Source of the DNA: Hymenoscyphus infarciens
Taxonomy: Eukaryota; Ascomycota; Leotiomycetes; Helotiales; Helotiaceae
NCBI GenBank assembly: GCA_001414345.1
Contig: LLCB01000138.1
Location: 1 to 64,000 of the forward strand
Direction: 5' to 3'
Length of the DNA stretch: 64,000 bases
This document shows positions 38,103 through 49,374 of the stretch, in pieces. The stretch's first letter is position 1. Each line of letters begins with the position of its first letter. The notes under the pieces were generated by a model, which did not search any database, was not told the DNA's origin, and saw nothing but the letters and a program-made list of their open reading frames with translations. The translations under genes and the position numbers were made by a program.

Positions 38103-38681
38103 TTGGTGCCGCAAAGCCGCACTAAAACTTTCTTCCTTCCCCTCTTTTCCTCCAACTCCCTCAAGTTCGTTCTGCACCAAGTTGAATACCCCATGATTCA
38201 AGAACTTGAGACAGACAGTCAAGTGCAATTGGAACTTTTTAGAAAGAACAAAAACGGCGCGGGAAAAGATGAGTTGACTAGGTATAGGAAACGTTATCTC
38301 GGAATCGTGGCGTGGCGAAAAATGGGATGGGGCATTTTCAAACAGGATGAGTTGAAGGGTTTGAAAGGCAGTCCCATATCCAGATGATTCTTCAGTTGGC
38401 CCAACTGTATGTGTATTGTGATCCTCAACTATAAAGATGCTAACAAATATTACAGTCAAGGAAGTACAACCCGCGCACCAGAGAGCAAAGCAGGTGATAG
38501 ACAGGAAGTCAAGAACGAAATCGATGAAAGCGATGAAATGATGCAGTTTAAAGCGGAAATAACAAACAGTCCGAGTGTTAACTCCGCGTCAGATGAAACA
38601 AGGTTGGATATCATAATAGAGAAAGGGCAGGAGGATATTTTGGGTATCGAAGTAGAATATAGGAAAGAACCTACCAAATAG
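38103..38681 (+). pseudogene. two adjacent open frames, unassigned
   Basis: Frames 38103-38387 (contains IQELETDSQVQLELFRKNKN) and 38409-38681 (contains AGDRQEVKNEIDESDEMMQF and LDIIIEKGQEDILGIEVEYR) have protein-like, charged composition but no recognised domain or convincing splice link. Could be a small gene or a relic. Confidence 0.25.
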
Positions 38682-39246
38682 AAGAATCCTCGGCTATAAG
38701 CCAAGAATGAAACTTCTCGACCCCTATCAACTTAGCCTCAACTAGCCATTCCGAGATAAAGCGCACCTCCTAGAGGTACGTTTAGTAAAGTTGATAAACG
38801 CACTAAATTCTCGAACCTCGTTAAGTGGAACCTAGCTAGTTCTTCTAAGGCACGGCAGGCTTCCTAGACTCCTCTTAGACGAAGAAATAGAGACAAAATG
38901 TTACTATTATCACTATTAGAGAGTACTTTGACCTTCTCTTAAAAAGCTCATTACCTCGAAGACTAAGTGCATATAGTAGAGACTGAAGTAACACCAATTA
39001 CCAAAGTAATGCTAAACCAACATCACTCGAACACCGACACTCACGTCTCTAGCGAGCACTGTACGGCTTGGGTATAGGTGGAGAATCGTCAGCGGAAGAC
39101 GTAGCAGATCTATGTTATATATTGATGTACAAATCAATCCCATCCAACAAAGCCGTGACCTACGCCCAAATATTGTGATGATATCTCACTTGTTAGCCGT
39201 GTCGACGAGGAGTAAACATAAAACTTCCCGCAACTATCAGACCCCT

Positions 39247-39560
39247 CTACCCCGGCCTTCTAGTCTCAGATACCGATATTTCAAGAGTCAAGACGAAGTT
39301 GGCTGCGACGCTTGATCCATAGCATATTAGTATTCCGCTTGCGCAGATGGGGTATAATGATAGTGCTACGGCTATTGTTGTTGGAACTAGTAATAGCCAG
39401 GTGCTTTGACATATTACTGCTATCAAGAACATATAGCTCTCGATATCTAACTCTTCGGTGTCTTCTCGCAACAAGCTTTGAAGCAGAGCGAAGTAATTAC
39501 TCCAGACACCTGGGATAATACTTTGGGATATGCAATAGCACCTGGTGTAGAGGTAGAGTT
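39247..39560 (-). pseudogene. membrane-protein exon relic
   Basis: Open for about 95 codons: GVWSNYFALLQSLLREDTEE, then two hydrophobic stretches (MFLIAVICQSTWLLLVPTTI and VALSLYPICASGILICYG). No start or partner exons found. Family not recognised. Confidence 0.25.
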
Positions 39561-39846
39561 AAGACAACGAACGAGGTACTCTCTACCAGGAGAGGGAAAA
39601 AACCCCCTTTGTACACTATACTAGAATAAAACTTGAACACTCTATAGACATTGGAAAAACAAATTAAAAAAAACATAGATTAGATTTCAAATAACTTATT
39701 AATTCGCTATATACTAGTTATGTAGGTTACTGAAATTATAAATAAGGAAGTTTATACCGTCCTGGATTTATGAGAAGCCTGGAACAGAAAGGATTATAAG
39801 CGTAAAACCTAAGTGAATAAAGAAGCGTTTCTCTTGTCTCTTAGTT

Positions 39847-39878
39847 AGTGATGCTGTCGACTAGTGATGCTGTCGACT
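39847..39878 (+). repeat. perfect 16-bp tandem duplication
   Basis: AGTGATGCTGTCGACT present twice in tandem, about 150 bp upstream of the RQC2 start. Confidence 0.9.
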
Positions 39879-40031
39879 CGCGCTATGAAGACTCACTATA
39901 CAGGGGCCCTGTAGGGCAATGCCGCACTCTCCCATCAGCAGCTAGGTAGATTACCTAAATTACCCCGCCACCAGCATCATCGCCTGGAAGTAACGGAAGT
40001 GCAGCAGCAGGTACCAATAGCTGTCAACACC

Positions 40032-43000
40032 ATGAAGCAACGATTTTCTTCTCTGGACGTCAAGGTAAGTTACTACCGCTTCCCATTCTCACGAGGTGTA
40101 CCACCTAAGGTTCTACTGACATCCCCTCTCAGGTCATCGCCCACGAGCTCTCCAGTGCCCTCCTCAGCCTCCGCGTCAACAACATTTACGACCTCTCCTC
40201 CAAAATCTTCCTCATAAAATTCGCAAAGCCCGAGAACAAACAGCAGATCATAATCGATTCCGGCTTCCGCTGTCATCTCACCGAATATGCCAGAGCCACG
40301 GCGGCCGATCAATCAGATTTCGTCAAGAAGCTGCGCAAATATCTGAAAACCCGCCGGGTCACTTCCGTTTCGCAGATTGGCACAGACAGAATCATCGAAT
40401 TCCAATTCAGCGATGGTCTTTACAAATTATATCTTGAATTCTACGCCTCGGGGAATATCATCTTGACGGATAAAGAGCTGAATATTCTAGCGCTGCTAAG
40501 GATTGTACCGGAAGGGGAGGCGCAGGAGGAGTTGAGGGTGGGACTGAAGTACTCATTGGACAATAGACAGAATTATGCGGGAATTCCGGCTCTGACAAAG
40601 GAGAGGTTGCAAACTGCGCTTCAAAAGGCAGTTGATCGGGGGGATGACGGATTGGTCGCGGGAAAGAAGTCGAAGAAGAAGGGCGCGGATGCGCTGAGAA
40701 GGGCTTTGGCTGTTTCTATCACTGAATACCCTCCGATGCTGGTCGACCATGCGATGCGAGTAATGAACTTCGATTCTGCCCTCAAGCCTGCGGAGGTTTT
40801 ACATAACGATGAGCTGCTGGACAATCTTATGCGATCACTGCAGGAGGCACAAAGAGTCATTGAGGAGATAACGAGCTCGAATGTTGCGAAGGGATACATA
40901 ATAGCGAAGAAGAAGGATGGCTACGAGGAATCATCCGAGGAAATGGATGCGCGAAAGGGACTCTTATACGACGATTTTCACCCCTTCCGTCCTCAGCAAT
41001 TCGAAGGCGATCCAAGTACCAAGTTTCTGGAATTCGAGGGGTTCAATAAGACAGTGGATGAGTTCTTCTCTTCAATCGAGGGTCAGAAATTGGAGTCCAA
41101 GTTACAGGAACGAGAATTGGCTGCCCAACGAAAGATACAGGCTGCACGACGGGATCAAGAAAAACGACTCGATGGATTACAAGAGATACAGGCGCTCAAT
41201 GAGCGAAAGGCAGCGGCGATCGAGGCAAATGTTGAGAGAGTACAAGAAGCTATGGATGCTGTTAATGGTCTGATAGCACAGGGAATGGATTGGGTGGAAA
41301 TTGGCAAGCTCATTGAAGTCGAGAAAAAGAGGGGCAACCTGGTGGCATCTATGATCAAACTTCCCTTAAAACTTCACGAAAATACAGCTACCTTGTTATT
41401 GAATGAAGAAGTCTTCGACGAAGAAGAGGATTCAGCCTATGAAACAGACGATAATGTATCCGATAGCGAGGATGAGGGTGCAAAACGGAAAGAAGTAAAG
41501 CAAAAGGGGGTTGAAAAGAGATTGACGATTGATATTGATCTCGGCTTATCCCCATGGAGTAATGCTCGCGAGTACTACGACCACAAGAAAATGGCCGCTA
41601 CTAAGGAAGAGAAGACGCTGCAGTCATCAACCAAAGCACTGAAAAGTCAAGAGGCGAAGATTGCACAGGACCTGAAGAAGGGGTTGAAGCAAGAAAAAGA
41701 TGTATTGCGACCTGTCCGGAGACAAATGTGGTTTGAGAAGTTTTCTTGGTTCATCTCTTCGGATGGCTATCTTGTTCTTGGTGGGAAAGATGCTCAGCAA
41801 AGTGAAATGTTGTATAAAAGGTATATGAGGAAGGGGGATGCATATCTGCACGCCGATATTCAGGGAGCCGCTGTAGTGATCGTTCGCAATAACCCGAAGA
41901 CGCCAGATGCCCCAATTCCACCTTCAACTTTGTCACAAGCTGGAAGTTTGGTTGTCGCTTGCTCAAGTGCTTGGGACTCGAAGGCTGGCATGTCTGCTTG
42001 GTGGGCAAATGCGACCCAAGTTTCCAAGTCTGCGCCAGGTGGAGACTTCTTACCTGCTGGAAGCTTTTCTATCAGTGGGAAGAAGAATTTCCTCCCTCCT
42101 GCTCAATTACTCCTTGGCTTTGGGGTCATTTTCCGTATCAGCGATGAGTCCAAGTCTCGACATATGAAGCATAGAGTAATTGATGATTCGTCGTCAGTCG
42201 CCGAAACCTCAAGTAGCATTCTTGGTAGTGAAGCGGGGGTGAGTGAGTTAGCTGGTACACCACCCACATTAATCGACGACGATGAAAGCGACAACGGACA
42301 AGATCGGGGATCAGACGACGAGGAACTGGAACCAAAGTCCAATCCACTCCAAACTCAAACTGGCATTGAACCGCATATCTCAGACGAAGACAATAATGTT
42401 ACGGACCTCATCGAAGACCATGAGACAGAAGAAGAGCCCATCACAATCGAGCCCAACCCACCATCAAATCACCCCGATGAGTCCGACAACGAGAGCGATG
42501 CTCCAACCGATCTTAACATAACCACGGGTACACAAACCCCACAAACCCCCAACCCCCAAAATCTCAACAAGAAAGGTGGTCCCGCCCCGCCAAAACGTGG
42601 CAAGAAGGGGAAAGCAAAGAAAATGGCCACCAAATATAAAGACCAAGATGAAGAAGACCGACTCGCAGCCCAACAACTCATCGGGTCTTCGGCTGGTGAG
42701 GAAAAAGCACGTGCCGAAGCGGAATCTAAGGAAAAACGGGAGTTGGAACTTGCTTTCCAAAAGGAACGGAGACGGGCGCAACATGCGAGGACGCAGGCGG
42801 AGACTGCTGCACATGAGAAGGCGAGGAGGGAGAAGATGGAGAAGGGCGAGGATGAGATAGATGATGCTGAGGAAGAAAAACTTGCACAGTTGGATTCGCT
42901 TGTTGGGACTCCGTTGAGGGGAGATGAGATTCTGGAAGCGATTCCTTTTTGTGCGCCGTGGTCAGCGATGGGAAAATTCAAATACAAGGCTAAGATCCAG

Positions 43001-43291
43001 CCTGGCGCACAGAAAAAAGGAAAAGCTGTCAAGGAAATCCTGGGACGTTGGGTGGCGGCCTCTGCAGCCAAGGGAGTCGTGGATGAGAAGAGCGAAGACT
43101 CTGAGAGGATGTGGCCGAGGGAGGTGGAGTTGCTCAAGGGATGGAAGGTGGAGGAGATTACGAACACCATTCCTGTTAGTAAAGTGAGGGTTATGATGGC
43201 CGGGGGTGGGGGGAGTGCGGTGAAGGGTGGTCAGGTGAAGGGGAATGGGAAGGGGGGGAAGGTTAGTGGGAGGGGGAGTAAAAAGAGATGA
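40032..43291 (+). CDS. RQC2: ribosome quality control factor RQC2 (NEMF/Tae2)
   Basis: Exons 40032-40064 (11 codons) and 40133-43291; 68-nt intron; product 1,063 residues. Start MKQRFSSLDVKVIAHELSS is the conserved NFACT-N start; GTDRIIEF holds D96/R97, matching the Asp-Arg pair needed for CAT-tailing in yeast Rqc2. A coiled-coil middle (about 325-430) is followed by NFACT-R/DUF814 (about 540-650, MWFEKFSWFISSDGYLVLGG, KGDAYLHADIQGA), an acidic and Lys-rich spacer, and NFACT-C (about 930-1010, PFCAPWSAMGKFKYK, KIQPGAQKKGK). It binds the stalled 60S subunit with tRNA, recruits Ltn1 and adds C-terminal Ala/Thr tails without mRNA. The Gly-rich basic end (GGGGSAVKGG...) may be disordered. Confidence 0.96.
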
Positions 43292-44307
43292 CGAGCATGA
43301 ATAGATAGATACTAGGTAGCATTTAAAATGAGAGTTTATTGAAAGCAGGTTGGGTTCTCGGTGGTTGGTGTGGGTTTTTTGTAAGTACCTTTCTGGGTGT
43401 TTGATTCTTTTCTTGCTTGCGGCCTGATCTTTTTTATATTGCTCGTACCTACATGTGTTGAGGTGCTCTTTGTCTCGAATCTCGAGCTTAGGAGCCCATT
43501 TTATGTTCGAGAGAAGTCCGATGCCCATTATTTTCTTGCAGTGTTTGTCTTCTTTCTCCTTGACTTGTTTCCTGCATCTCGAATGAAAATGAAGTATGGG
43601 TTGTGTTAGGGAGTTTTTTATGTCGGCTCATAATTATGGTATTGTAGTCCTCTGTTAGTACAGGGGGTTTTGTGAGTCAAGCTTTGATGTTGGTTAGTTA
43701 GCCCGTTAAGTTGGTGCTTGGTTCATGGTGGTGCGAGTGAGTGAGATCGGGAGTTGGTGACGATTTAAGAAAAGGGTGTATCGGACAAAGGCAAGTGCCT
43801 TGATTTCCTCCGGTGTTTGGTGAGGAAGGATTGTTGTGGATCTAAAGATTAGGTATGGGGGTGTTGGTTGTTCTATTTGGGTAGTGCTATTGAATTGTTT
43901 TCTTCGTCCTCTTGAGCGTTTCGGTGAGCTGGAAGTTGAAGGCAAAATCACACTTGGTGGCAATATATGTTTTCGTCGACCTGGGAATCAAGTGCTTCTC
44001 TGAAAGCGAATACTTTGGGTATTTTATAGTGTCGAGTGGCAAGAACGTTCGCTGCTTCCACTCTCCATCGTCCTCTCCCTCGTTCTTGTCCTGTCAAGGT
44101 CGCGTATTTTGGGAAATACAGTCGACCTTTCGATTAATGGGGAAACGAGACATTGTTGTTGAGTATTGGGGGCAATTTCTTGAGAGGCTTGGTTGCTCGA
44201 GATGATTGCTCCACGCGGTGGGAGATTATAGGAGATGGTAGTTTAGTGCTCGCGTTGGACATCAAAAGTTGCAGTAAAGGCTTGTTGTTTTAACTTCAAC
44301 TGCCAGA
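43292..44307. other. 3' flank of RQC2, no gene seen
   Basis: T-rich 3' region with only short frames on either strand. I see no supportable gene. Confidence 0.4.
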
Positions 44308-44400
44308 TACTTTAGGACAATTGATAATATTCTAAGACACTCGTGCTAATATTCTACATTGTCCTAGGTGTTTAGAATGATTATTTTGTATTGTCCTAAA
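44308..44400. repeat. short foldback with TTTAGGACAAT ends
   Basis: Begins CTTTAGGACAATTG and ends GTATTGTCCTAAAAAG, with inner ATTCTAA(G)ACAC / GTGTTTAGAAT pairing. Part of a small inverted-repeat family also hinted at in the intron at 55788-55905 and near 30947. Confidence 0.5.
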
Positions 44401-44906
44401 AAGCTCGAAAAACGAGAGCTGGGTTAGGTAGGCTGGGCAGGTGCATATTTACAGTTACTTTTCATATCTGTTATTCTCCTAGTGCGCGAGTTTTATGTAA
44501 TAAACTATTTTAAGTCCATTGTAGCGTGCCGATTAGTGTGCAATGACGAAAATCGTTCTTCGAGCTAAATTCTTTTAGTTTAGTTGTTGGGTATGTTTAA
44601 CTACCCTCTTGGTGCCCGAATTTTGGGGTAATAATTCTAGGTCGGGCTATTGTGATGTTTGAATCAGTTTTTCTTCTAGATTTTTCGACCGCTCAATGCC
44701 TAAGTCACCAAATAATGCTGTCAGAATAGTGTAGTGATTGGAAACCTGATCTCATGCTGAGAAGTATAAATTCCGGCTTTTCCCCCATAACTAGTTCCTG
44801 TTCAGACAGTCAGTGTTCACTCTATTTTGCTTATTTGCACAATATTTATTGTCTACAATTATAGACGCCAGGAGCAACGACTCGCTCCTTCCTTCTTTTG
44901 AACACC

Positions 44907-46480
44907 ATGAGTCTCCCACTTGCCAACAAAAGCTCAGCAATCATGGTTGGTACTACCAGGGGCGCTTCCGCAACGTAAGTATTCCTCAGCGGCACTTCCA
45001 AAATCGAAGCCCTCAACTGACAACATCAATGAGGATGCCCAAAAGGAAATCGAACTGGCCCCTCCCTCTTGAGGTGAGGGAAAGGATTTATGAACACCTC
45101 TTCCATCAGCCAAATACCATCACAATGCACCCCAAGGATGTCCTCATTAGAGAGTACAACACGGGATTTCTCAAATTCGGAATTGACACAGCCATCTTTG
45201 GAGTGAACAAAGCGCTCTCGGCCGAAGCCCAGGTTGTCTTCAAGAGACGTGGATTCATGCTTTTCACGGTGACGGAAAGCCACACCGCAGCCTTTGTCCG
45301 CCAAATTATCCCATCAAAGATAATTGCCGCTGAGCAAAAGTACGATGTTCCATCGCCTCTCGAAATCGCCATTTGCAACGAGGCGCAAGTTGGCCACGAA
45401 AGTTACCCCGCAAGATATGGTGCAAGACAGGGGTATAAATATTATACCTTAGTCTTCGACCTCCGGTATCTCGATCGTCTGGTCGATTTATTGAACGCCT
45501 TCCGAGCAAATCACAAGTACGCTCTCTGGACGGGGCTGGATTATACGACATTTCGAGAAATGGAGATTACAGTCCATCCCATATTCGACAATCTTGGTGG
45601 TCATGATAACATCCTCGGGAACTCGCTCTACTGCCTGAAAAGTCTTCAATTGGGACTCACTTTCCAAGGACTTGACCAGATAGGAGGACAATCGCTTAGA
45701 GTCGACATTTTATCCGACCTGGATAAGAAAGATGAGGAGACTATCCTCAATGTGGCAGCAAGCATTTGCCAACCCTCTTATGAAGATGACTCCTCCATCG
45801 AGTTCTTGGAAAGATTAGAGAGGAAAGCAGAAAGTCTCCTCACAAAAGGCGACTTGGTCGGTGGTCGCGCGTACTATCTGCTAGCATTCACGTGTATGAG
45901 CGACTCCAAAAATTGGACGCTTAGACCCTTCCAGAACATAATGCCCATTTCTCTATTTAGATGCTCTCACATCGAGACACAACTCGGGTTAAATAAAGAA
46001 GCGCGGAGGCATGCCAGGGAAGGCTTTGAGTACTCTCAATGGTACGATATCCCGATTCCCTTTCAGGAAGTGATGGCATATTTCCTTCTTGCTTACGAGT
46101 ATCTCGACCTGGAAGACAGCTTGGAGGTGCTCGAGACAGCTTGGGAGACGTACACGGGGGAAGCGGAAAAGGCGTGGATCAAAAGGAAATTCGACGTTGT
46201 TGTTGAAAAATGTAAAGCAGACGAGAGTCTTGGATACGATGCCGAGGATATAGAAGATCTCGCTCCCGAGTTGGCGAAGACGATCGTTACTGCTTTGCCA
46301 ATTTCGGACAAGATGGATCAAAACGCGGAAGCTGGATGGGCACAACCTGAGAATCCGATGTTGGAGGGGCATGAGGAGGATGGGACCTGGAGAAATGAGG
46401 AGAGGAACCGTCATCGTGATGATAATTCTGAGGGGGTGGAGAGATTGACAGGTCTTCTGTCATCATCATCACTTTTATAA
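44907..46480 (+). CDS. F-box-like fungal protein, function unknown
   Basis: Exons 44907-44974 and 45034-46480 with a 59-nt intron (CTGAC branch); product 504 residues. After a short Ser/Thr-rich leader comes KSNWPLPLEVRERIYEHLF (about residues 28-46), the F-box/2EXR-type helix common in large fungal families, then FLKFGIDTAIFGVNKALSAE and a conserved-looking alpha/beta body. The C-terminal half (about 300-440) is helical and TPR-like (GRAYYLLAFTCM, VMAYFLLAYEYLDLEDSLEV). The end is acidic, then Ser-rich. Proteins of this kind may act as substrate adaptors of SCF ligases, but the Skp1 contact is not proven here. The splice model replaces an unspliced reading that would need a non-ATG start. 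Confidence 0.7.
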
Positions 46481-47255
46481 TAGTCGCCGGTTCCTACCCC
46501 CTCCGCGTCATTTTTAAATAAATTAAAATGCGTAACGACCAATCATTTCAGGTTCTAATGTCGTGGTATTATTATTTGATGATTTTTTCCAAGGGCGTCT
46601 TCCTGGCGAACAACGTTCTCGTTCTGTTAACCCTAGAGCATATTTCAGAGTCTTAACCAACAAGATAGTTAGAATAATCAAATTGTACTGACTTGTTCGC
46701 GTTTAGGTTAATTGCGTCCAATTACATGTACGACCTGGAGTATTTACTGCCGCTTAATGTTTCACACGTCAGCTTTCACCGAAACGCACATTAGCGCACC
46801 CAACTAGGAAGAAGGCTTACCTCTGGCGTCTGCCGGCGCCTGCGAACTTCGGGGTCAACTTTCGACGCCAACCAGCTAACCTATCAATCAAGTCCCGAGT
46901 TGTCGGTACAATTTGCATCGCCGTCTCATGATATGCACCCGAGAATTTGTCTACCAATGGTTGATGGGCTCTCCTGCAACTAGGTGTTCAAGCTTACTTG
47001 ATTGCGAAACACATGCGACAATTCAATGACACGATTTAACATTTTCGGCGAGGAAAAGATATTCAAAGCGTTGATCTACCTAAATTCTGACGTTTGAGTC
47101 TTTGAAGGGATCGGCAAGGGCCACGTATGCGGGAGTCCGGCGGAGTTCCAAGGTGAGCTGATAGATGGATATATATATATATCTGTCTTAACGTATGGGA
47201 TGCTTATTCTTCCAAAATAATTTTATTTATCAAGAAACAAGGCTATTCTATCAAT
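46481..47255. other. intergenic, no gene seen
   Basis: Mixed composition without long frames. A TATATATATAT palindrome lies at about 47170, some 85 bp before the start of the next gene. Confidence 0.4.
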
Positions 47256-48296
47256 ATGAAATCCAACTTCTTTCTCGCAAGTCTTTGCGCTGCACTTGTT
47301 AGTGGTGCGCCGAATGGCCTAGAACCCAATTCTTGCGGAGTAAGTCCTTTCTGAGCAATTTCTGAGAATGAATTACTGATATCTATAGAAATCTTGTTTG
47401 GCTGACTTGGCTGCGAGCTGCGACCCAAGTGTGCTTTCCGCAGCAAATTCTTGTATTTCTTCATCGAACTGTCTTGGTTCCGAAAAGACCAGTAGAAATC
47501 CCCTTCCCAACATTCAGTGATTGTTCTTTAATGGAAATCTAGGACTTCTTGGAAGTATCGCTTACTCCTGTGAACAAGAGAAAGCACACATAACCGCCGC
47601 CCCTGAACCAACACCAACCGAGCATCTCGATCTTAAGCGAGCATGGGGTCCCTTCTCCGGAAGCGGTCCTTGGTCTGGAAGTGGACCATGGGGAAGTAGT
47701 TGGACAGGAACAGGTCCATGGCCCACGACCGGTCCGTGGGCGAGTTGGACCGGTACAGGGCCTTGGCCAACCACGGGTCCGTATTCTAATTGGGGTCCTG
47801 GTTCTGGAAATGGACCCTTTGGTGGGAACTGGGGACCTTGGGGATCAACTGGAGCGTGGACTAGTAGTCCTTGGACTTCTTGGTGGGGAGAGAAGGGGTG
47901 TCCTGATGGGAGTTGGAGTGGGTGGACTAGTGTGGGTTTTTTGAATTCCATTTCTGTAATTTGTCTTCATCGAGATTGAGACTGATGAAATTATCATAGG
48001 GACCGTGGTCAACCAACGCGCCTTGGACCTCCTGGACTGAAGGTTGTATAGCAACGACTACGGCGACTACTACTTTTACTACAACAAGTGGTGGAAGTAC
48101 CATTACAGGAACTTCATTTGGAATCAAGGTTGCGGAAGCGACTGGTGATACCACCCCATTAGTTACCGGTACGGGCAGCACCACACTTCCTGCGAGTTCT
48201 GCAACGAAAAATGCTGCTTCGCCTGGATTGTCGGAACGCAAGCCATGGATTCTTCTGGTCGCGCTCGGGGGCGCGGTTTTAGCTGGGCTTTTGTAA
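47256..48296 (+). CDS. secreted GPI-anchored protein with GPW repeats
   Basis: Four exons: 47256-47339, 47389-47476, 47543-47931 and 48000-48296; product 285 residues, frame closes. Signal peptide MKSNFFLASLCAALVSGAP. A short Cys-containing module follows (CLADLAASCDPSVLSAANSC...CLG...YSCEQE). Residues about 85-165 are a Gly/Pro/Trp/Thr/Ser repeat built on GPW (GSGPW, GTGPWPTTGPW, GPYSNWGPG), then a Thr/Ser-rich stretch and a C-terminal hydrophobic segment (PWILLVALGGAVLAGLL) with upstream small residues fitting a GPI signal. Expected at the outer cell wall. Function unknown; the Trp-rich repeat is unusual. The third donor (GTTCCG at 47477) is the weakest splice call. Confidence 0.7.
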
Positions 48297-48433
48297 ATTG
48301 GAGGTTCGGGGAGATTAAAGCTACTGTGGGGGGGGGGGGTGTTGTTTATTCTCATTGGAAAATCAAATCAGTGCAGTTTTATTTGAAAACTTTGTGATTC
48401 TATTTCTACTTCCCAGGCTCGAGGGAATATCAC

Positions 48434-48818
48434 GTGACTCGGCTTGATCTCGAGGTCACGTTTCAGTTCTCGCTAATTTGTTTGAAGAGAAACAGTGCGA
48501 GTCTTGCACACTCGATGGAAGAGAACCCCTCAAGCTACGTTACCATTGGGGTCATTGAATCGCCTTGTCATCTTGTTGGGGGACCGATCAACACATACCT
48601 CAGCCTCAGGCGAGTTACGACTAATCTTTGGTGGGCATTATCACTTATGTGCTATTCGTGAGCATCTCGGAAGCGCGACCGATAAATTGATGCTTTGGAT
48701 GGATGCCTTGTGTATAAATCAATCGGACAATCAAGAACGATTGCATCAAGTCAGGCGAGCGAGGAAGTTAGTAGCAACGAGAAAGGGTTACTTAGCACTA
48801 GCACGGGTAAACACATAG
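48434..48818 (+). pseudogene. HET-domain (heterokaryon incompatibility) relic
   Basis: Two overlapping frames carry matching pieces of one HET domain: one reads GGPINTYLSLRRVTTNLWWA, the next reads LGSATDKLMLWMDALCINQS followed by NQERLHQVRRAR. LWxDALCINQ is the diagnostic HET motif. The frame changes near 48640 without a splice site, the N-terminal YEALSY-type block is missing or damaged, and the frame closes soon after the motif. HET proteins trigger cell death after fusion of unlike strains; this copy is very unlikely to work. Confidence 0.7.
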
Positions 48819-49374
48819 GATAATGATATTATTAATGTCCTTTTTGATGTAGTGCACCACTTATTCTAAGACCGATAGGAGATCATTGTCAATTGATTGG
48901 GAAGAGTCATGTTCACAGAATTATGGGAGGCGAGGCCGTTGGGACTTTTTTGGGGACTGGAACTATAACTGAGAGGGTTGTACTTTATTAACAAGATAGT
49001 TTCGATGTCAAGGGTGTAAAAAATGCCAAGTACCTTTCTCATTTTTTGAAACAAATAGCTTCTATCTCGAGTCCACTTTCGCTCCGCGTACACCCATTCC
49101 TCAATTTTCTCTGAAATCTAGTGTTGCTTTTCCGATTCTTCGAAACTTTGGTGGAAAGTAAATGGATTTGAACATTCTTACATGTTACTAACAACAAAAG
49201 TCAGCTGTACTGAGAAAAAAATCTCCACGCTCCTAAATGCCTATGTTAAACACGTAGATAGACAGTTCTTCAGATAAAACGACAAGATTCATCACGCCAC
49301 CCACTACAACTACAAAGTCATGCCCAAGATTCTCAAGTTTCCCGTTGCCCAATATACACAAGCACCCAATCTCT

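Noticed and set aside
42469..43170. Long minus-strand frames over RQC2
   Set aside because: Shadows of the low-complexity acidic/Lys-rich part of RQC2; Ser/Phe-rich without domain.
44813..45033. Unspliced GTG start of the F-box-like protein (hydrophobic leader)
   Set aside because: Non-ATG start; a normal ATG exon at 44907 with GTAAGT donor and a CTGAC branch gives an in-frame spliced model.
47170..47181. TATATATATA palindrome as a regulatory site
   Set aside because: Simple AT alternation near a start; no evidence for a specific function.
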